From an uncultured Pelagibacteraceae bacterium (GTDB taxonomy: Bacteria > Pseudomonadota > Alphaproteobacteria > Pelagibacterales > Pelagibacteraceae), in NCBI GenBank assembly GCA_902522915.1, contig CABYXQ010000010.1, forward strand, positions 1 through 34,589: a DNA stretch of 34,589 nucleotides, in the 5' to 3' direction. Below are positions 32,704 to 34,589 of this stretch, piece by piece (position 1 is the first letter of the stretch; each line of letters begins with the position of its first letter). Position numbers and translations under genes: made by a program. Under the pieces are notes generated by a model. It saw nothing but the letters and a program-made list of their open reading frames with translations. It was not told the DNA's origin and ran no database searches.

Positions 32704-33123
32704 ATGGAAAAAGATAAAACAGGAGTTCAACTTAATCTTGGTCACACAAGCACCGATGACTATATTACTGAAAAATATGTTTTGCCATTATTAAGAGATG
32801 AAAAAATGAGAAATAAATTGATCGAGGAGCATAGAGCTACTCCAGTAGGAAGGGCACCACAACCTCATAAAGGCCAGCCAATGGTTGAGCATAGCAAGGA
32901 ACTTCAAATCGTTCTTGATAAACTTAGAAGACAGCCTATGGCAGTTAAAAAATATGTAACAGTATGTAAAAAAGATTTTGAAGATTATAGAATAGGAATA
33001 GTCACTGGTGTAAGAGGTGATCCAGTTGAAATTCTAGAAGAATCTTTTTCTTCTGAAGAAGCTGTCGAGCATGCAATTTTTTTAAAAAGAATTTTAGATC
33101 TTTTAGAAAGACATGGACAATGA
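32704..33123 (+). CDS. N,N-dimethylformamidase small-subunit-like protein
   Basis: 139 residues. The C-terminal half, with LRRQPMAVKKYVTVCK, FEDYRIGIVTGVRGDPVEIL and EEAVEHAIFLKRILDLLERH, follows the pattern of the small (alpha) subunit of N,N-dimethylformamidase as I recall it: R-x-Q-P, then a D/A-YRI strand, then an EEA-x-HA-x-FL-x-RI helix. The length (about 130) and the position directly before a large-subunit homologue support this. The N-terminal 50 residues differ more. A good ribosome site GGGAGGT precedes the ATG. The small subunit has no catalytic residues in known enzymes and serves assembly. Confidence 0.72.
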   Translation: MEKDKTGVQLNLGHTSTDDYITEKYVLPLLRDEKMRNKLIEEHRATPVGRAPQPHKGQPMVEHSKELQIVLDKLRRQPMAVKKYVTVCKKDFEDYRIGIVTGVRGDPVEILEESFSSEEAVEHAIFLKRILDLLERHGQ

Positions 33124-33145
33124 TTAAAATTAAAATGGTAATATA

Positions 33146-34589
33146 ATGCTGAGAATTACTGGTTATAGCGATAAGTATACATCTTTTCCTGGAGAAGAAA
33201 TTAAATTTTATGTTAACTCTGAAAAAAATGAAAATTATGAGGTTCAAATTGTAAGATTAATTCATGGAGATACAAATCCTGAAGGTCCTGGATACAAAGA
33301 AGAAGAGATAGGTGCTGAGTGTAATAGAAATTATCAAGGAAAAAATCAAAAAATCCATGGTGGCTCTTATATTGTAATACCTCAAGACGAAAGATTAAAC
33401 ACAACAAGTTTTACTCTACAGGCATATATATTCCCCACAACACCAGACAAAGGTAAGCAAGGAATACTAACAAAGTGGAATGAAAAAACGCAAAGTGGTT
33501 ATGGGTTATTTATAGACGAAAATAGCTGTTTATCAGTTATGATTGGAGATGGAGGGGGACAAACAACATCAGTTTCAAGTGAAAAGAAATTGATGAGAAA
33601 AGTTTGGTATTTGGTGGCAGCAACTTATGATGCTGAAACAGGAAAATTAAAACTGTATCAAGAACCTTGTGTTACACCTACTAATGGTGGACTAGGTATG
33701 TCGTTGCTACATCCTGCAGATGAAACAACAGCTTATGTTGAGTCTATCAGCAATTTAAGACCACGAGCAAATGACGCTCCTTTTTTAATGGCCGCTAGTG
33801 CATTAAATGATAGATCAGGAAGACATATATTTGGAGGACATTACAAAGAAGCATTTAGTCCTATTGAATTACCAGAGCAAACATTAACTTACAATGGCAA
33901 AATAGATAGGCCAAGACTTAGTAAAAAAGCTTTATCAAAATCAGAGATAGAGTCATTAGCTAGAGGTTTTGGCGGATGTACCTCAGAATTAAGATCTGAA
34001 GTTATAGGGGCTTGGGATTTTCATGCGAACATTACAAAAAATATGGCTTCTACTTTAATTATTGACATGACATCTAATCATCTTAATGGCTTTATTGTAA
34101 ATTTACCATGTAGAGCTATGACAGGATACAATTGGACTGCAGATGAAATGGTATTCCATCATAAGCCAGAAGAATATGGTGCTATTCATTTTCATGATGA
34201 TGATATTGATGATGCAAGATGGGATGTAGACTTTGTTTATAAAGTACCTGATAAAATTAGAAGTGGAGTTTATGCAGCAAGATTGAGGATAAATGGTGAG
34301 GACTCAGCAGAAACAGAGGATTTTATTCCTTTTGTAATTAAACCACCTAAAGGCAAAACTAATTCAGATCTTTTATTTGTTTTACCAACAAATAGTTACA
34401 TAGCTTATTCAAATGATAATTTAGGCACAAATTCAGTTGTGGCTCAATTGTTGGCTGGAAAAGTACCAGTTATGTCAGCTTCAGATTTGTATTTAAATGA
34501 ACACAGAGAATATGGTCTATCAACCTATTCTCAACATTCAGATGGAAGTGGTGTAGCAATTTCATCAAGGCTAAGACCTATTTTGAATA
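33146..34589 (+). CDS. N,N-dimethylformamidase large-subunit-like protein, cut by window end
   Basis: ATG 33146 opens a frame with no stop to the last base: 481 codons of a protein usually about 760 long. An N-terminal strand-rich segment is followed by a LamG/concanavalin-like domain (residues 88-300: TTSFTLQAYIFPT, LTKWNEKTQSGYGLFID), then the family core with GAWDFHANI, RAMTGYNW, EYGAIHFHDDDIDDA and PTNSYIAYSND (Y418, Y421). DMFase is an iron amidohydrolase with tyrosine and glutamate ligands; tyrosines in PTNSYIAYS or GLSTYSQHSDGSG are candidates, and the expected glutamate lies past the window. The family splits formyl or N-alkyl amides to a carboxylate and an amine. Confidence 0.85.
   Translation, partial: MLRITGYSDKYTSFPGEEIKFYVNSEKNENYEVQIVRLIHGDTNPEGPGYKEEEIGAECNRNYQGKNQKIHGGSYIVIPQDERLNTTSFTLQAYIFPTTPDKGKQGILTKWNEKTQSGYGLFIDENSCLSVMIGDGGGQTTSVSSEKKLMRKVWYLVAATYDAETGKLKLYQEPCVTPTNGGLGMSLLHPADETTAYVESISNLRPRANDAPFLMAASALNDRSGRHIFGGHYKEAFSPIELPEQTLTYNGKIDRPRLSKKALSKSEIESLARGFGGCTSELRSEVIGAWDFHANITKNMASTLIIDMTSNHLNGFIVNLPCRAMTGYNWTADEMVFHHKPEEYGAIHFHDDDIDDARWDVDFVYKVPDKIRSGVYAARLRINGEDSAETEDFIPFVIKPPKGKTNSDLLFVLPTNSYIAYSNDNLGTNSVVAQLLAGKVPVMSASDLYLNEHREYGLSTYSQHSDGSGVAISSRLRPILN

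Noticed and set aside
1-34589. Mobile elements, prophage, CRISPR or a genomic-island boundary
   Set aside because: No transposase, integrase, tRNA edge, regularly spaced repeat or clear change in base composition was seen.

Overview
The window is about 34.6 kb of strongly AT-rich, densely packed bacterial DNA. Gaps between genes are mostly 0-40 bp, many start and stop codons overlap, and no gap exceeds about 245 bp. I saw no rRNA, tRNA, CRISPR array, transposase or phage gene. The gene set (two Liv-type ABC importers, several 2-oxoglutarate oxygenases, a GMC oxidoreductase, a proteorhodopsin-family gene, short leaders) fits a streamlined marine alphaproteobacterium of the SAR11/Pelagibacterales or HIMB59/AEGEAN-169 kind. 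That placement is inference from composition and gene content, not from a marker gene.

Layout. (1) 1-3038: 3' part of a D-2-hydroxyacid dehydrogenase, MsrB, a winged-helix-like protein, glutaredoxin and a TIGR03643/DUF2805 protein on the minus strand, then a LysE-family exporter whose short leader can fold into a pseudoknot that captures its start codon. (2) 3129-8935: a complete branched-chain amino-acid type ABC importer (binding protein, terminator hairpin, two permeases, two ATPases), then the two-part AzlC/AzlD exporter. (3) 8976-15807: a CsiD/GlaH-type glutarate hydroxylase, a pyrroline-5-carboxylate-reductase-like protein, a second Liv importer (G-F-H-M order), an unannotated 22-residue hydrophobic peptide and an MFS transporter. 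(4) 15857-17120, minus: a second Liv-type binding protein, convergent with the MFS gene across a shared terminator, with an 18-bp palindrome inside its promoter.

(5) 17177-28448, minus: eleven co-directional genes. A ParA-like ATPase leads, followed by a hotdog thioesterase, TauD-family oxygenase, GMC oxidoreductase, EamA transporter and isopenicillin-N-synthase-like oxygenase. After a 107-bp promoter/leader comes a tight five-gene catabolic operon: luciferase-like flavin monooxygenase, TPP enzyme, AA_synth-family protein, alpha/beta hydrolase and aldehyde dehydrogenase. The substrate is unknown; oxidation, cleavage, hydrolysis and aldehyde oxidation are the implied steps.

(6) 28693-34589, plus: a divergent proteorhodopsin-family gene, then with 14-33 bp gaps a YqiK/flotillin-like SPFH protein, a small SCP2-like protein, an alpha/beta hydrolase and two genes matching the small and large subunits of N,N-dimethylformamidase (the large one is cut by the window end). 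The rhodopsin keeps the Schiff-base lysine and proton acceptor. It lacks the usual proton-donor glutamate and has replaced the helix-F tryptophan and proline. This rhodopsin-flotillin-amidase array is the most unusual part of the window.
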